A stretch of 64,000 nucleotides of DNA. It comes from Amorphophallus konjac (taxonomy: Eukaryota > Streptophyta > Magnoliopsida > Alismatales > Araceae). The stretch is from contig CM040120.1 of the NCBI GenBank assembly GCA_022559845.1, positions 170,110,334 through 170,174,333 on the forward strand, given 5' to 3'. Positions 41,181-53,935 of this stretch are shown one piece after another. Below the pieces are notes generated by a model that worked only from the letters and a program-made list of their open reading frames with translations, had not been told where the DNA came from and ran no database searches. A program made the translations under genes and the position numbers. Each line of letters starts with the position of its first letter. Positions within the stretch are counted from its first letter, which is position 1.

Positions 41181-41699
41181 AGGACTTAGCGGTACAACTT
41201 GCTCGGCGTCCTAGTGAGAATCTCAAGCTCGTGGAGTCTTACGGAGGCCTTGAAACATAAACACCTAGTCCGACGGAGAGGTATTCGATGCCCAAGAATT
41301 ATTGGCTCATAATCAGCGAAAAACGAGTGTAGCGGTTAGTCAAAACCACCAGAGTGGCACAACCCTCAAACGACTCTAAGAAAGTAACAAGTGATGAACA
41401 ACAATCAAAAAGATAATACACAAATTTACAAGTTAAACTATGATTTTTGACCTTAAATTCTACACTTTTTCCAATAATAGAAGGACAAGTAATGATCCAA
41501 TTTAGAGCTTGTTATTACAGCAACCTAAAGGGTCATGTTTTGTAGTGCTTTTGACTTTAACAGCATGCTACATAATAGTCTAACCAAGCAAAACACGGAG
41601 GAAAGCGAGCCGGCTTTATGCTGGAAAATGAGAGAAGAAAACGATTATATGTAGGCCGCAACTAGAATAGGACAATCTCAGGAAGACCACTATTGTAAA

Positions 41700-41741
<42 letters not shown>

Positions 41742-42947
41742 AAATCAAGGTATGAACGCATCTAAGTCCTTGGACGCGTCTACGAGAAGGCATAAGAGGG
41801 CTAGGGCGCGTTAATAATATCTCATAAATATTAAACTAATTAATATATATGAACGTGTCTTAGAAGTAGGACACGTCAATAAAAATGATATTTTTTTAAA
41901 AAAGGCATGATAAGACAGTCTATCGTGTGACCATTTCTTTATAAAGCGGTCACTGGTAGGACCGTTTTTAAAATTGAGATCCGTCGGCGGCGAACTCCGA
42001 CATACCTTGACTAAAACGACGATTGCGATCAATATAGTGGACGGAATTTAGGGAAATTGATATCGTTGGAAAGGGAATTCAAAGACAAATAAGATAGCAT
42101 GCTTTAATTAGGATTTATGATAAGATAAACCAACATAAGAAGGACTTAAAGTTAAGATAACTTCTTGAATATACCTTTGAGTAAAACCATACATTCGATC
42201 GGCATGGTATACTAAAATTGGGCAAACTAGTATCAAATCAAAGATAATGGAGAGACGAACAAGATGACATATTTTATTATCAGTTCAGCCTGAGAGAAAC
42301 CTACCTTAGATCGACAAGAAGTGAAGGGGAAGAAGTCACCGGAACCCTAACTCGTACTACCTTAAATGCCGAAATCCTCCCACGATCAAGCACACCACCA
42401 GCCGCCGAAGCAAATAGGGTTTCTAGGGATCGAGGGCCACCTATTTATAGAATCTATTGAGGCTTCTAGCGATCGAATCGATCTAAAGCGTCCAAAGAGG
42501 GGAAAACGGGGAGAAACTTGGGGTCGATCAAATCCACCGCTGTCGTGCCGAAATGGAGGGTCTAGTGTTAGGGTTTAGCGAGGGAAATCTATAACCTAGC
42601 ATGGGCCAAGAGATTAGGTTTGATTATAGCCCATAAGAGCCCGATTAAGGCCTAATTGGATTGGATTTGGGCGGGGATGTTCTAAGTCTGATTTAGCCTA
42701 ATTCTTTGATTTTGGGCTTAAACCAAATTTTATTTGGGCCTCTTTCTTTAGACAAAGTTGCTGGAAATGTTGATTTCTACAAAATACATATTTTTCCATA
42801 TTTTTATTAAAATTTCAAATTTTGGGTTCAAAAGATAATATTATCTTATTCATTTAAAAATTCGGTTTAAATAAACATTATTATTTTACTCAGGTAAAAA
42901 TTCAGATATTTTTATTTTATTTATTCAAAAAAATTCGGGTTGCTACA
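41181..42947 (-). mobile_element. Chromo-X LTR, right fragment (LTR start)
   Basis: The first five bases are the right AGGAC duplication of Chromo-1. The minus-strand LTR start is TGTAGCAACCCG at 42947, next to a polypurine tract. A TATA (TATAAATA) lies at 42442-42449. An (AT)n tract is at 41702-41739. Dyads include AAGCGGTC facing GGACCGTTT (41945-41970) and CGTGTC facing GACACG (41853-41876). Confidence 0.78.
41702..41739. repeat. (AT)n microsatellite
   Basis: About 19 AT units inside the Chromo-X LTR. Confidence 0.95.
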
Positions 42948-43383
42948 CCCTCCCCCACTTTAAGGAATTTGGTCCTCCAAATTCTTACGATTCCTTCTAA
43001 ATTAACAGTGTGGTACAATTACCACTCTTAAACGCCCTCTAATACTCTAGACTAACGAGACACATTCTAATTCATGCTAATATACAAAATCACCAAGTTT
43101 AAGCATGAAAATATATGTTAAGGCAGGTTTAGAGTTATCTTCCATCGCTTGCAGCCTGCCTCGCCGCTTCGGTTCATCCGGTTGCCCATCTCGTGGCGCC
43201 TGCTCCTTCATCAGGGGACAACGAGCAATTCTATGGTCTCCGCTTCCACAACAGATACACTTCCCTTGGTTCCTCCAATAATCCTCCGACCGATGCCCAC
43301 CTTTATCATAATGCTCGCACTTCTCTTTAATAGGGACGATCTACTGGTCTCCCTTCTTACCCTTCTTGTTGCGTCTCTCCAAG
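42948..43383 (-). pseudogene. Chromo-X internal remnant: polypurine tract and Gag zinc-knuckle fragment
   Basis: 42948-42960 is the polypurine tract AAGTGGGGGAGGG on the minus strand. About 200 bp further, a minus-strand frame (about 43380-43140) reads a knuckle, CICCGSGDHRIARCP, and a decayed one before it (CEHYDKGGHRSEDYW). These correspond to the two Gag knuckles of Chromo-1. Protease, RT and integrase are missing between Gag and the LTR, so a large internal deletion occurred. The fragment is cut on the right by SIRE-1. Confidence 0.75.
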
Positions 43384-43502
43384 TGATTTTGATGATAACA
43401 AAAATCTGGACTTAGTTTTCATCTCGTGCCATGTCAAAGTGATCAAGAGTGAGCATTGAACGTGTTTAAGGCCATTTTATGTAATGACAAATGCTCAAAT
43501 GT

Positions 43503-46500
43503 GTTGATGTAATGTCCTGGATCCTTAGTAGGTCTTATTGGATCTTTATTGGATCTTTCGGATCTGTTTCGGTGAGTTTCGGTTCGCTTTTGTGGCTTCC
43601 GAGTTGAGTTTTACGATCCGTGTGAGTTTTTCTCTCGTCGTACTAGTTACGGAACCCTACCATGACTTTAGTTGTCAGTTCATCGACTCGAGGATGCTGC
43701 AGCGACGATGTACTCTCCGATCCGGTCGTTTTGACTATTTTTGCGTATTTTTCTGAGTTTGGGCCAAAAATCAGATTTTTTGAAAATTAGGAAAATTCCT
43801 AATTTCTTTCCTTTTTCTTTTCCTTCATCTCTCCTCCTTCTCATTTCACGCCGCCACCCCTCTCTCTTCGTTTCTCTCCCGTTTCGCCTTCTCAGCTCCG
43901 ACTGCAGACGGCGGACCTAGGGGCGAGTGCTGGGGATGCTGTGGAGTTGGTCGGGTGCGCGACGGGGCGAGGATGGAGCGATTTTGGCGTGATCCCGAAC
44001 GGTGGATTCAAAGTCGGCGTTTGAGCTCGTGGCGCGGTTTTTGGCATAGTTTAGTCCCTTCGGGGCACGATTTCTTCGATGGAGGTTGGGAGATGGATCG
44101 CCTACCTGTTCTGCACGTTTTCCATGCTTCTGTGCGTAGTTTGGTGCTCGATCGGGAGAGATCGGGCCGATTTAGTGAAAACTGTCATTTTCGGAGTTTT
44201 CAGGGTTCGCCGGAAAATGGCAACCAATCTTGGTCTAGTTAGTGTCAAAATGACCGCTGGGATGTCTGGATCCAATTCATGTTAGTTTCGTGTCGATCGG
44301 TCGTCATTCGAGGCCGGTAGGAGTCCGGGAACCTCGGTGACTCATTTAGGGTCGATTTGTCTAAATCGCCCCAATCTCGCGATTCAATGCGTGCATGTGG
44401 GCTTTTTAGCCTCCCGAAGTTATTTTTCATCGTTTAGCTTTGTTTCCCCTGCGCTTCGGAGTGAATGGGGCGTGGAACGGGCCGATTCGGCGTTTCCACC
44501 TTTTTCCCGCCGTGACCAGTGTAGCGGTCATTGCAGAGACCGTCACAGTCTCTGACGGCCCTACGATAGACCGCCACAACATTTTAAAGTTTTAAACTTT
44601 TCGTGGCTGTGGGAGTGTGACGGTCCAGTATTGGTGCATCACAGCCCTCTGACGCATCTAGGTAGGTGCGTCACGGCCATTTCACCTTCTTGAGATTTGG
44701 GTAAGTCGGTTCCTCTGACGGCCCTTCCATGGTGCGTTAGAGCGTTATAACGCGCCTGTACTAGGCCGTTACGTTCTGTTTGACTGGATTTGACCGTTTA
44801 AGTCGGTTCGTGTAGCGGTCTTACCCTCATGCGTCACAGTGCTGTAACGCGTCCATCTTGAACCGTTACATGCTGTTCGTCTGAGTTTTAAGCATGAGTC
44901 TGTTGGCACTGACGGCCCTAGATGGGTGCGTCAGAGCTGTGTAACGCGCCTAGGTTAGGCCGTTACATGCCTTGTGCATTTTAGGTGTTGGATAGGGCGG
45001 TGTCTGTGACGGCTCATTCTTCGACCGTCATGTCACTGTAGCACGTCTTCATTAGACCGACACAGTCTTGTTTTCTCTAGAGTGTAACGGCCTAGCATTA
45101 GACCGCCACATTCGTGTAACGGTCTAAGGGTGGTGCGTTACAGTCCTAGAGCTCCGATTTCCGTCGTTTTGGTTTCTGATTGTCTTGGCTTAACCTTGTG
45201 GCCTGCCCGTTTTCCCGTAGATGTCTCCTGACATCCTATGAGGGCTAAGGCTACGTCATAGGGTAGCCAGGAGTTTTCTTGCTTGAGGTAGGATTCTCTT
45301 TCCTGTTATAGAATGTCTTAGCCTCTGGTTGCGTGACGAGTCCTCCTTGACTGCTTGGTTGACCTAGCGGCCGGGTGATGGATAGCCTATGCCCAGAGAG
45401 TGGTTTACTGGTGGTTTGGTTTCCGGTATCTTGGCTTGACCTTGTGGTTCGCTCATTGTCACGTGGACATCACCCGATGTCCTATGAGGGCTGTAACCGT
45501 GTCCTGAGGTGGCCAAAAGGGTTGTGCTTGTGTGTCTTGCCTAGTTCCGGTCAACCCGGTGTGACCCAGTGGTTGACGGGTGACCTTGTGTGGGTGTCTC
45601 GGTGGTTCTGTCTAGTCCGAGACACTGGTTCTGGATGCCTCGAGGTACCGTTTTACCTTGATTTATGTGTCCAGGCGTGTTGAGGGTCCTCGGTGTTCCC
45701 TCAGGTCTCCGTGAGTCATTTTCTGTGGAGCGTCGTTTCCCGTGGCTTAGGATTACACCGATTGGCGGCTTGTTCCGCTGTCAGTGACGAGCTTACCTTT
45801 GAGTCGTCCGACTTAAGGATCGTTACGTTGTAGGTCTAGTTGCCTAGTCCTGAGTCCGTTGGCAGTGGTTGTACTGCCAGTGGTGCCTAGTAGTACGTAT
45901 GACAGTGCGTTCTAGCTGTCTGTACTCTAGCACTTGTGTTTCTGAGTCTAGTGTCTTGTGAAACTCCACTTGTCGTGGCCTGTCGATGCACACGATCCAG
46001 TGTGTTGACCCACCTTAGGGGGGTGGAAAGGGTAGTTCCCGAGATACGGTTTATAAGCTAGTTCCGTGGGCTCCCGGCCAGCGGTAGCGTCCTACCGAGG
46101 GAGAAAACTAGCTAGAGGGCCTAGCTTAGGCAAGAGCCAGTGTATGCACACGTGGTCAGGGGCTGAGGACTTACGTCGACGGGCGTGACCCTGACGAGTT
46201 ACTTGTTGTTGTAGTTCCTGTTTGGTTCAGTGCGTGTCTGCGACTCTGCCGTGGTTTTGGCGGTACCGTAGGCGAGACACTCATGGTGCAGTGTAAGACG
46301 TCAGTGGACGTAGCTGGCTGTTCTTCTTGTGAGGAGGTGCTTCCGTCACGTGATACGTGACTCTTCGCGTTTCTTGTGCGTCGTGACCTTTCTGAGTTAG
46401 CCCTCTCGTGGCCCTACTCAAGGTCAGTGTTGTGTTGCGTGCACGACGTTCTAGTCGTGTGTGTCATCGAGTCTGTCTGTCGTTTGTCTAGATCTTTTCT

Positions 46501-47261
46501 AGACTTTTGTCTGTCCTTGCTGGTCTTCATCTTAGGCCTGGCGTCGTGTCGACAGATCGATAAATCCTGCCTTTGTCAGATCAGAGTCGCCCTTCTGACA
46601 CTGCTTGGAGTAGCTTAGGGAGCCGAGTTCCTCTGGGTGGCCGTGTTCCGAGTTTTACGGCCTCGCTTTTCCCTTTTCTTTTAGCTTCCCTTGCTCTTAG
46701 CATGTTCCGTACTCCTACTGTTCCTGTTCTTTTTACAGCTTTGTAGTGTAGCTTTTCCTGCTTTGCTACTACTGTTGCTTTCTGTTCCGTGTACTACGTG
46801 TTGTTCAGTGGGGATCCGCGTGACCCCTACTGAGTCTCTGTTTGGAGACTCACCCCTGTTTTTCAGGTGGGTGGCGTCGTCTCTGTTCGTGGTTCCTGGT
46901 GTGGCGCATCTGTAGCTGCCAGCAGTACCTGCGTCGGGTATCCCTCGACCTCAGTGTACGTTCTTTTCCTGTGGCCTGTACTTGTCTTTAGTTTCTTGGA
47001 CTGGACTCTAGTATAATTGTTAAATTGAAACTGTTAATTAAAAAGTAAATTTTATTTCTTGCTACTTTAGCAACCCGATCTAATGAAATATTATTGCTTA
47101 CTGTACTATCTCTGTGGCTTCAATGTACTACACGGCAATCCTTTTATCCCTTCGGAGCTTTACCGCTCTTGGGAGGCCTCGCGGGTTCCAAGTGGTATCA
47201 GGTGTATTCGATAGTCCTATCGGGTATATCTGGTATCCGGGATCCGGGTCGTCACAGTTGA
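43503..47261 (+). mobile_element. Solo LTR 'B' with target duplication GTTGA
   Basis: The LTR is 43508-47256 (3749 bp), TGTAATGTCCTGG...GGGTCGTCACA. GTTGA flanks it on both sides (43503-43507 and 47257-47261). It is colinear with solo LTR A over its whole length and lacks internal retroelement sequence. Perfect duplications suggest it is younger than A. Confidence 0.95.
44515..45155. repeat. Dyad-module array in solo LTR B
   Basis: About 15 units at the same place as in solo LTR A. Examples: TCTGACGGCCC facing GACCGCCACA (44553-44582), TATAACGCGCC facing GGCCGTTACG (44746-44775), TGTAACGGTC facing GTGCGTTACAG (45115-45145). Several units have compensating differences from A. Confidence 0.82.
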
Positions 47262-48210
47262 GCCTTCCAAATGCATTAACATAGCAAAATCAAAACAAAA
47301 AATGAATGGATTATATGATGACATAAGGCTCTTGTCATATAGATTTGTTTCATTGGGCTAACAATATGTTTTTGTAGGTTTTCTAGAGTTCGATCGACCA
47401 ATGGGCATGATTCGGTCGACCAATTTTTCCAGGGATCAGAACTCTATAAAAGTTACAGAGTTTGGTCAATGATTCATCAAAGACCTTCTTCATCCACTAA
47501 GGGGGAGCTTAAATCTGAAGTTTTCATTTGTGTTTCTACTTCAATTTTCCATTGAGCTTCAAGTGTGTGTTCTTGTAATCTCTAGACATCTGTGTGTGTG
47601 TGGATCTTCCCAGATCCGTATGTGTGTGTGTGTGGCTTTTCTTCACATTTTTGTGTGATTCGGTGCTTGTCCACCTTCGTGGGAGTTTCGAACACTTCAC
47701 GAGTGTGTGTGTGTTTTGTTCTTATAATCCTTTACAAGATAGTGTGTGAATTCTCACAATTAGTGAGTGGTGGACGTAGGTTGCCATCGTTGCATTAAAA
47801 TCACCTAAAAATTATTATCTTTGGTGTGGTTTGATCATTTTCTACTACCCCCGTTCTGTGCTAGCACACACTATATCACTCTCTTGCATTTTCCGTTCAG
47901 ATCTAGCATAATTTGTCATTTCTACATTAGATCTTTGGTATATCAAAAGGTAGGTTCGGATTGACAAGACCATTCTTGTCAGGAAGATAATACCTTGCGT
48001 GAGTAGAATCTTCATATTTATATCTCTACCATAGTACCAAGGATCTGTTATGTGTGATAGATTTTGATAGATCTATTTGTTATTCCATCAGATCTAAGTA
48101 TCTAAAAGGTTGTTTCATCATATCTCTTTAATTTTGGTAAAAATTTTGTAAAATTTGTAATCACCCAATTCACCCCCCCTCTTGGGTGTCATTGATCGCG
48201 GGACTTCAAT

Positions 48211-48223
48211 TGGTACCAGAGCT
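48211..48223 (+). other. Primer binding site of SIRE-1 (tRNA-Met type)
   Basis: TGGTACCAGAGCT, two bases after the LTR end. It differs from the Met-tRNA site at one base. Confidence 0.85.
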
Positions 48224-48272
48224 AAGGCTCTACATTTTTCAGATCTAATGATCTAGAGTCAGATCCAGATCA

Positions 48273-51086
48273 ATGGCCAACAAGGGCATGATGCCTGAGG
48301 GTCACTCCATGTACTATCCTCCATATTTTGACGGCTCGAATTACTCCTATTGGAAAAATAGAATGCATGTTTTTCGGAGAGCCCAAGAGTACGAAATCTG
48401 GAGGGTGGTGGACAAGGGCCCATATGAGCTCTCCAAAAATGAAGAGGAGTGGTCCCCTGAGGATATTAAAAAATACACAGTAAATTTTAATGCTATTAAC
48501 ATTATGCAATGTGCTATTTATCCTAACGAGTTTTTTCGTGTATCCATGTGCAGTTCAACAAAAGAAATGTGGGACAAGCTGCGGCTTATCTATGAAGGAA
48601 CCTCCGAGGTTAAGGAGACCAAAGCCAACCTACTTGTCAGAGATTACGAGCTATTCAAAATGAAACCCGAAGAAACTATCTCTGAGATGTTCGCAAGACT
48701 GACTGAGATCACTAATGGTCTCAAGAGTCTTGAAAAGGAATACACCAACTCCGAGCTCGTGAGGAAGGTGTTAAGATCCCTTCCACCCACCTGGCATACA
48801 AAAGCCACAGTCATTGAGGATTCGAAGAATTTGTCCACACTCTCCTTGGACGAGCTCATAGGGTCGCTCATGACCTATGAGATAAACATCAAAAGAACTG
48901 AGGAGGAGGAATCCAAGAAGAAGAAAACCGTGGCCTTGAAAGCCAACCAGTCTTATGATGACTCCCAAGAAGAGGAGTCCAGCGAAGGGAGTAATGAAGA
49001 AGAAGGCTTGGCTATGCTGACCTACCAAGTGAAGAAATTTTTTAGAAGAAAGAATAATTTCTAAGGAAATTTTAGAAAGGGGCAAAGGAAGCCCGTTCAA
49101 ACCAAGGGTGAGCCGAGCAAGCCTAGCAATGTTATTTGCTATGAATGCAAGAAGCATGGGCACATGAGAGGAGAGTGCCCAGATCTGAAAAGAAAGTTTA
49201 AGAAAGAAAAATTCAGAAGCCAAAAGCCATGGTTGCCATATGGAGCGATGAAGAGGACGAACAGTCTGAAGAAGCGCTGCAAGAGCTCGTAGAAAGCTTG
49301 TGCCTTATGGCACACGAAGATGATTCAACTGAGGTAAATTCTGACCCTGATTTTATCTCAAATGAACAATGGGAATCCAAGTATGAAAAGTTTTATGTGA
49401 AATACAAGAAAATCATATCGAAAAATAAATCCCTCAAGAAAAAGATCGAAGATCTCACACATGAGGATTCTTCTATTAAGTTTGAAAAACTTGAGTAAGA
49501 ATGGTTTGAACTAACAGAAGAAAAAGAATTTTTTTCTCAAACAATTTCAGATATTGAAAAATCCAAACAGGAATTATCATTTAAGATATCTGCAATAGGA
49601 AAAATTTCTGAGAACTTGAAAAGTGAAAAAGAAGTTCCGATATCCACAATTTTAGATATTGAAAAGAAAAATGGGAGTTTAAATAAGGGAGTGGCTGACT
49701 TGCAGTCCACTTTAGCTAGGTTTGTTAAAGGCAAACAAAACCTAGACAACATGTTGGGAGTTAAGGTTAACTTCCAGAAAGAAGGTTTGAGGTACATTCT
49801 CCAAAATAAAAAATCTTTTGAGCACAAGATCACTGCTTCCTTTGTTCATGAAAAAGAAAACAATTATGCATCATGTTCACATTCTAAGCCAAAACATGCC
49901 CAACCTAAACCACGCCACTTTCAAAGGAGGTTCTGAAATGTTAATTGCTTTCACTGTGGTAGATTTGGTCATGTTGTTGCTAATTATTGGTTCAAACTAA
50001 ATTCACAAAGAAATCATACTGCTTGGATCAAGAAAAGATATGCACAGAACTGGACTAACACTCTCGGACCCAAATTAGTTTGGGTACCAAAAATAATTGC
50101 ATAAGAATGTTGTATATTGTAGATATATCTTGATGCCAGGGGGAGCAAATGGTACCTAGATAGCAGTTGCTCAAGGCATATGACATGGGACAAGAAAGTG
50201 TTCTCTACGTTGCAAGATAAGGATGGAGGCTTAGTTGCCTTTGGAGGAAAAGATAAAGGAAAAATCATTGGGATCGACAACATATATAAGAATTCTGAAA
50301 CTCTTATCGAGAGTGTGCTTTTGGTAAACGGCTTAAATCACAATCTCTTAAGCATAAGCCAACTATGTGACAAAGGTTTTAAAATTATTTTTGACGAAAC
50401 TCATTGCCTTGTCATGAATAAAATCACTAATGAAATAAAATTCATTGGAAAAAGGAACAACAATGTATATACCATTGATCTTGATGATGTTTCCGGTGAT
50501 GATGTGTGCTTGGTAGCAAACAATCATGATAATGCTTGGTTATGGCACCGAAGACTAGGTCATGCTAGTTTTGGAGTAATCTCCAAATTGTCTAGACATG
50601 ACTTGGTGAATGGACTGCCAAAGTTAAAATTTGAAAGTGATAAAATTTATGAGGCTTGCACAAAAGGCAAGCAAACACACATCTCTTTCCAAAATAAGAA
50701 TATTGTTTCTACCGCTCGGCCTCCAGAAGTGTTGCACCTTGATCTCTTTGGTCCGACTAGGACATCCAGCCTAGGAGGAAAATCTTATGGATTTGTAATT
50801 GTTGATGATTACTCCAGATTCACTTGGGTATTATTTCTAGCAAATAAAAATGATGCCCTGATGAAGTTTCAAGTATTTTGTAGGAAAATCTAGAATGATA
50901 GAGGTTATCTCATCACCACAATTCAAAGTGATCATGGTGGTGAGTTTGAAAACCATGACTTCAGTAGTTTTTTCAAAGAGTAGGGATACACACATAACTT
51001 CTCATCACTAAGGATAACTCAACAAAATGGAGTAGTGGAGAGAAAAAATAGGATCTTGATTGACATGGCACGGACCATGTTAAGTG
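48273..51086 (+). pseudogene. SIRE-1 Gag, protease and integrase (decayed copia polyprotein)
   Basis: Gag starts at 48273: a copia Gag domain (YYPPYFDGSNYSYWKNRMHV, VRDYELFKMKPEETISEMF) open to a TAA at 49062. The frame continues past it to a zinc knuckle (CYECKKHGHMRGEC, ~49138). A frameshift near 49225 leads to a coiled-coil segment (49229-49498), another stop, and 49616-49936. A second knuckle (CFHCGRFGHVVANYW) follows near 49945. The protease reads LDSSCSRHMTW near 50160, with Ser for the usual Gly. The integrase zinc region (HRRLGHASFGVI, EACTKGK) has lost one Cys, and the core (LDLFGPTRT, QSDHGGEF, TQQNGVVERKNR) has two stops. Solo LTR E interrupts it after 51086. Two knuckles and a long Gag fit SIRE/Maximus. 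Confidence 0.9.
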
Positions 51087-53776
51087 TGATGTGTGCCTTG
51101 CATATGTTTATGTTTTTTATGATAACCAAACCTTCTGTATGCTTTCATATACTTGCATGTGTTTCATATGGGCAACTGTGCTATTGATGTTCAAATATGG
51201 TCGAGGCTGTAAATGGTTTAAATGTTGCATATACATGTTGCATGGATAGATTGTAAAGTGGTTGCAATCTAGCTCATGTCTTGATTGAACCTTAAGAAGA
51301 ATGATCAAAATGTTAATGTGATTTACATGCATTTCCATCATGCATTTTGAGACATGTTGCTTGATTACATGACTATTTGGAGTTGGCTTTTGGTTGAAGA
51401 AAACTTGGGTTGTCAAGAGGCTTTAAAGCCTTTTATGAATGTATAAAGTCTTTTGTGCAACTCATGATGTATTAACTTTGACTATTTGGAATTGTAGGAT
51501 CAAACCTCATGGTGGTTGCTTGGAAGGTAAAACAAAAGTGTAGATAAGCACCTTACTATCTACAATCTAAAACAGGTTGATATGTCATGTCCAATTTGTT
51601 AAGAACCATTGGTAAGATTCCTATCTTCTCAAAGCATCGACCTTACCATGTGCATTTCACATGGTTTTTCTTAATGCACTTTGTTCATGGGTTTTGAGGT
51701 TCACAATGTGCTTAAGAATTTCACATAAGCCTTGGTAGAAACCGGTTTGAAAGATGCTCATTCAGTGAAATGGCTGCATGGCTTGATAGCCTAATAGATT
51801 TTCTTGAATGCAAGGTTTCACATTCCAATCCTCAATAGTATGAAATTGAGTAGCATACATCTTGTTGGTTTGAGAATGTAGTGCATGCATTTTCAACATG
51901 AAGCTTTTTGGTTTGAATGTGGTTTGCAAATGAAGGTTCTATAGGACATTTGCATTGTTTCATGAATGCATTTCATGTATACTTTTCAAGTGATGTCAAA
52001 AGTCATAATAGTGAGTTTTGGTTAAGCCTTTCACATAAAACTCTTTATGCTAGCCTTTACTCACTTACATGTTCATGCATATTCTTATTGTGGTCTTTGT
52101 GGCCTAGAATGCAAATGGAAGGGCTTTTGTGAATCTTGGTAGAATATGCTTGATATGTGTTCTTATAATCCATTGATACATGGTTGTTGAATGATCACAT
52201 GAATATTGGTAGAGTTTGGCTATGATACTCTTTCATTGTGTACAATTTCATAGTCATAACCTCTCGTTGTTTTGGCTTAAGACCTATGTTTTCAAGGGCT
52301 TTAATGCATGTCATCCATATGTACTTAATGTATTTTTCATGTGTGTGTTTCATAGATTTTGAACTTGGGTTGATTGGGTTTAAGTCTTAGTTTTTCATAC
52401 ATGAAGGTTGAACACTTATCAACGGGTTTTATCTCTTAAATCTGAACTTTTTGCAAATATGGAATACTATTCATTCCGGTCGACCGACCATGGGTCTTAG
52501 GTCGACCGAAATCCCCAGAGTTGGCATGTTTTCAGTCTGTAATTTTTAGGTCGACCGCCCACCCCGTGTAGGTCGACCGGTACCGGCGAAACCCAAAAAC
52601 GTGAATCCAAAAATCCACTAAATCCAATCCATTTGTGCTCAAACTTTACCCATTTGCGCTTAGGGTTATGATATACATGTTTGGGCATGTTTCACATAGT
52701 TTTGGCAAGGGTAAAATGGTCTTTTGATACATATTGTATGGCTATATATATGAGCAGCGAATTTAGGGAGAACCAACCCTAACAAGCTAATTTTTCTATC
52801 TTGCAGGAGAAGAAGGCCATGGAGCAGAAGAGAAGAACGTGGGAGAAGGTTTTGTAAGGTTTTCATCTGCATGCAGGCATCTCCGGGGTTCGTGGAAGAA
52901 GAAGAAAAGGAGCGGATCGACGAGAGGAACAAGAGGACGCAAGAATCGTCATCATCCGAATCCGAGAATCAAGCATCAACATCCATAGGCTTGGGAAATT
53001 GAAGGGGGAACAACTTCTACATCTTATCCCTATCTATTTGTGATGTTTCTCATGGGTTTTGTTTAGATCTGAGCATATCTTGAGTATTTGTGTTTATTTC
53101 CTCAACTCTTAGAGATATTCGTGTGTGTGTGACCATCTGCGTACGGTCGTGTGCTCTCGGTGCTGCGGTTGTTACAGCGTGGGTGTGTGTGTGTTGTTGG
53201 ATTCATAATCCAGCGCGTCTGTGTGTGTCGTTGTGCTGCATTTGTTGCAGCGTGTTTTGGTGTGTTGTGATCCGATGTCGGATCGTGTTGGAGACTCCGT
53301 CTTTGTGTGTGTGTGAGTGTTGGAGCGTGTCCCCGTGTGTGTGTGTGTAGGCGTCACCCTGCGTGTGTGTTAGAGTGTTGCTCCGTATTACGGATTTATC
53401 CCCGTGTGTGTTGAAGCCTTGCTCCGTGTTTGGGGAGTCTTCCCTATGTTGGTTTATCAAGCGAGTGAATCCTTACCGGTTTGGTAAGTGGTGGACGTAG
53501 GGAGCCCGTCATGTCCCGAACCACCTTAAAAATCCCCGTGTCCTATGGTTTGTTTTGTGGTATGTATGTTTGAGGTATTGCAATGTTAACGTTGTTTATC
53601 TTGATCGTGTGTGAACGGCGTGATTGAGAGAACTTGTTTACACCTGCTTAGTTTATTTCTATCAATCTCGTTAAACTTGTTAATTCCACTGCATAAGTTT
53701 CAATTTGCCATATCACGTGGGGGACAATTCAACCCCCCTTCTTGTCCGCTCGCCTACCCCAGGGACCAACAAAGTG
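51082..53776 (+). mobile_element. Solo LTR 'E' (SIRE-type) with target duplication AAGTG
   Basis: The LTR is 51087-53771 (2685 bp), TGATGTG...GGGACCAACA. AAGTG flanks it (51082-51086 and 53772-53776). Deleting it joins the SIRE-1 integrase at ARTML...ENCLPKYF. It has no retroelement coding region. Features: two GGTCGACC dyads (52475-52585), GT-rich tracts (53113-53410), the GTGGTGGACGTAGG box (53488) and a C-rich end that resembles the 3' end of the SIRE-1 LTR. Confidence 0.93.
52475..52585. repeat. Two GGTCGACC dyads in solo LTR E
   Basis: CGGTCGACCG...AGGTCGACCG (52476-52511) and AGGTCGACCG...AGGTCGACCGG (52548-52582). Each unit pairs two palindromic GGTCGACC cores about 20 bp apart. D has the same plan at 58482-58655 and the SIRE-1 LTR a weaker one at 47391-47428. 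Confidence 0.9.
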
Positions 53777-53935
53777 AGAACTGCCTACCAAAATATTTCT
53801 AGGCTGAGGCGGTAAGTACGGCATGCTACATCATCAACAGGACAATCGTAAGGCCCATTTTGAAGAAAACACCATATGAGCTATATAAGGGTAAGAAACG
53901 AAACATTTCCTATCTCAAACCTTTTGGATGCCCTT
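53777..53935 (+). pseudogene. SIRE-1 integrase C-terminal fragment
   Basis: Reads ENCLPKYF, a stop where the family has Trp, then AEAVSTACYIINRT and KKTPYELYKGKKRN to LKPFGCP. It continues the integrase interrupted by solo LTR E and is itself cut by LTR C at 53936. The downstream RT is not in the window. Confidence 0.9.

Larger units (their letters stand above)
43384..48208 (+). repeat. SIRE-1 5' LTR, interrupted by solo LTR B
   Basis: 43384-43502 plus 47262-48208. It probably starts TGATTTTGATGATAAC and ends GGGACTTCA, just before the primer site. It contains GATCGACC/GGTCGACC words (47391-47428), a GT-rich stretch (47590-47725) and the box GTGGTGGACGTAGG (47766), also found in LTRs E and D. 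The left boundary is inferred because no 3' LTR copy is in the window. Confidence 0.75.

Noticed and set aside
53172..53460. Thr/His-rich frames in the GT-rich part of LTR E
   Set aside because: They are produced by the (GT)n tracts and are not protein-like.
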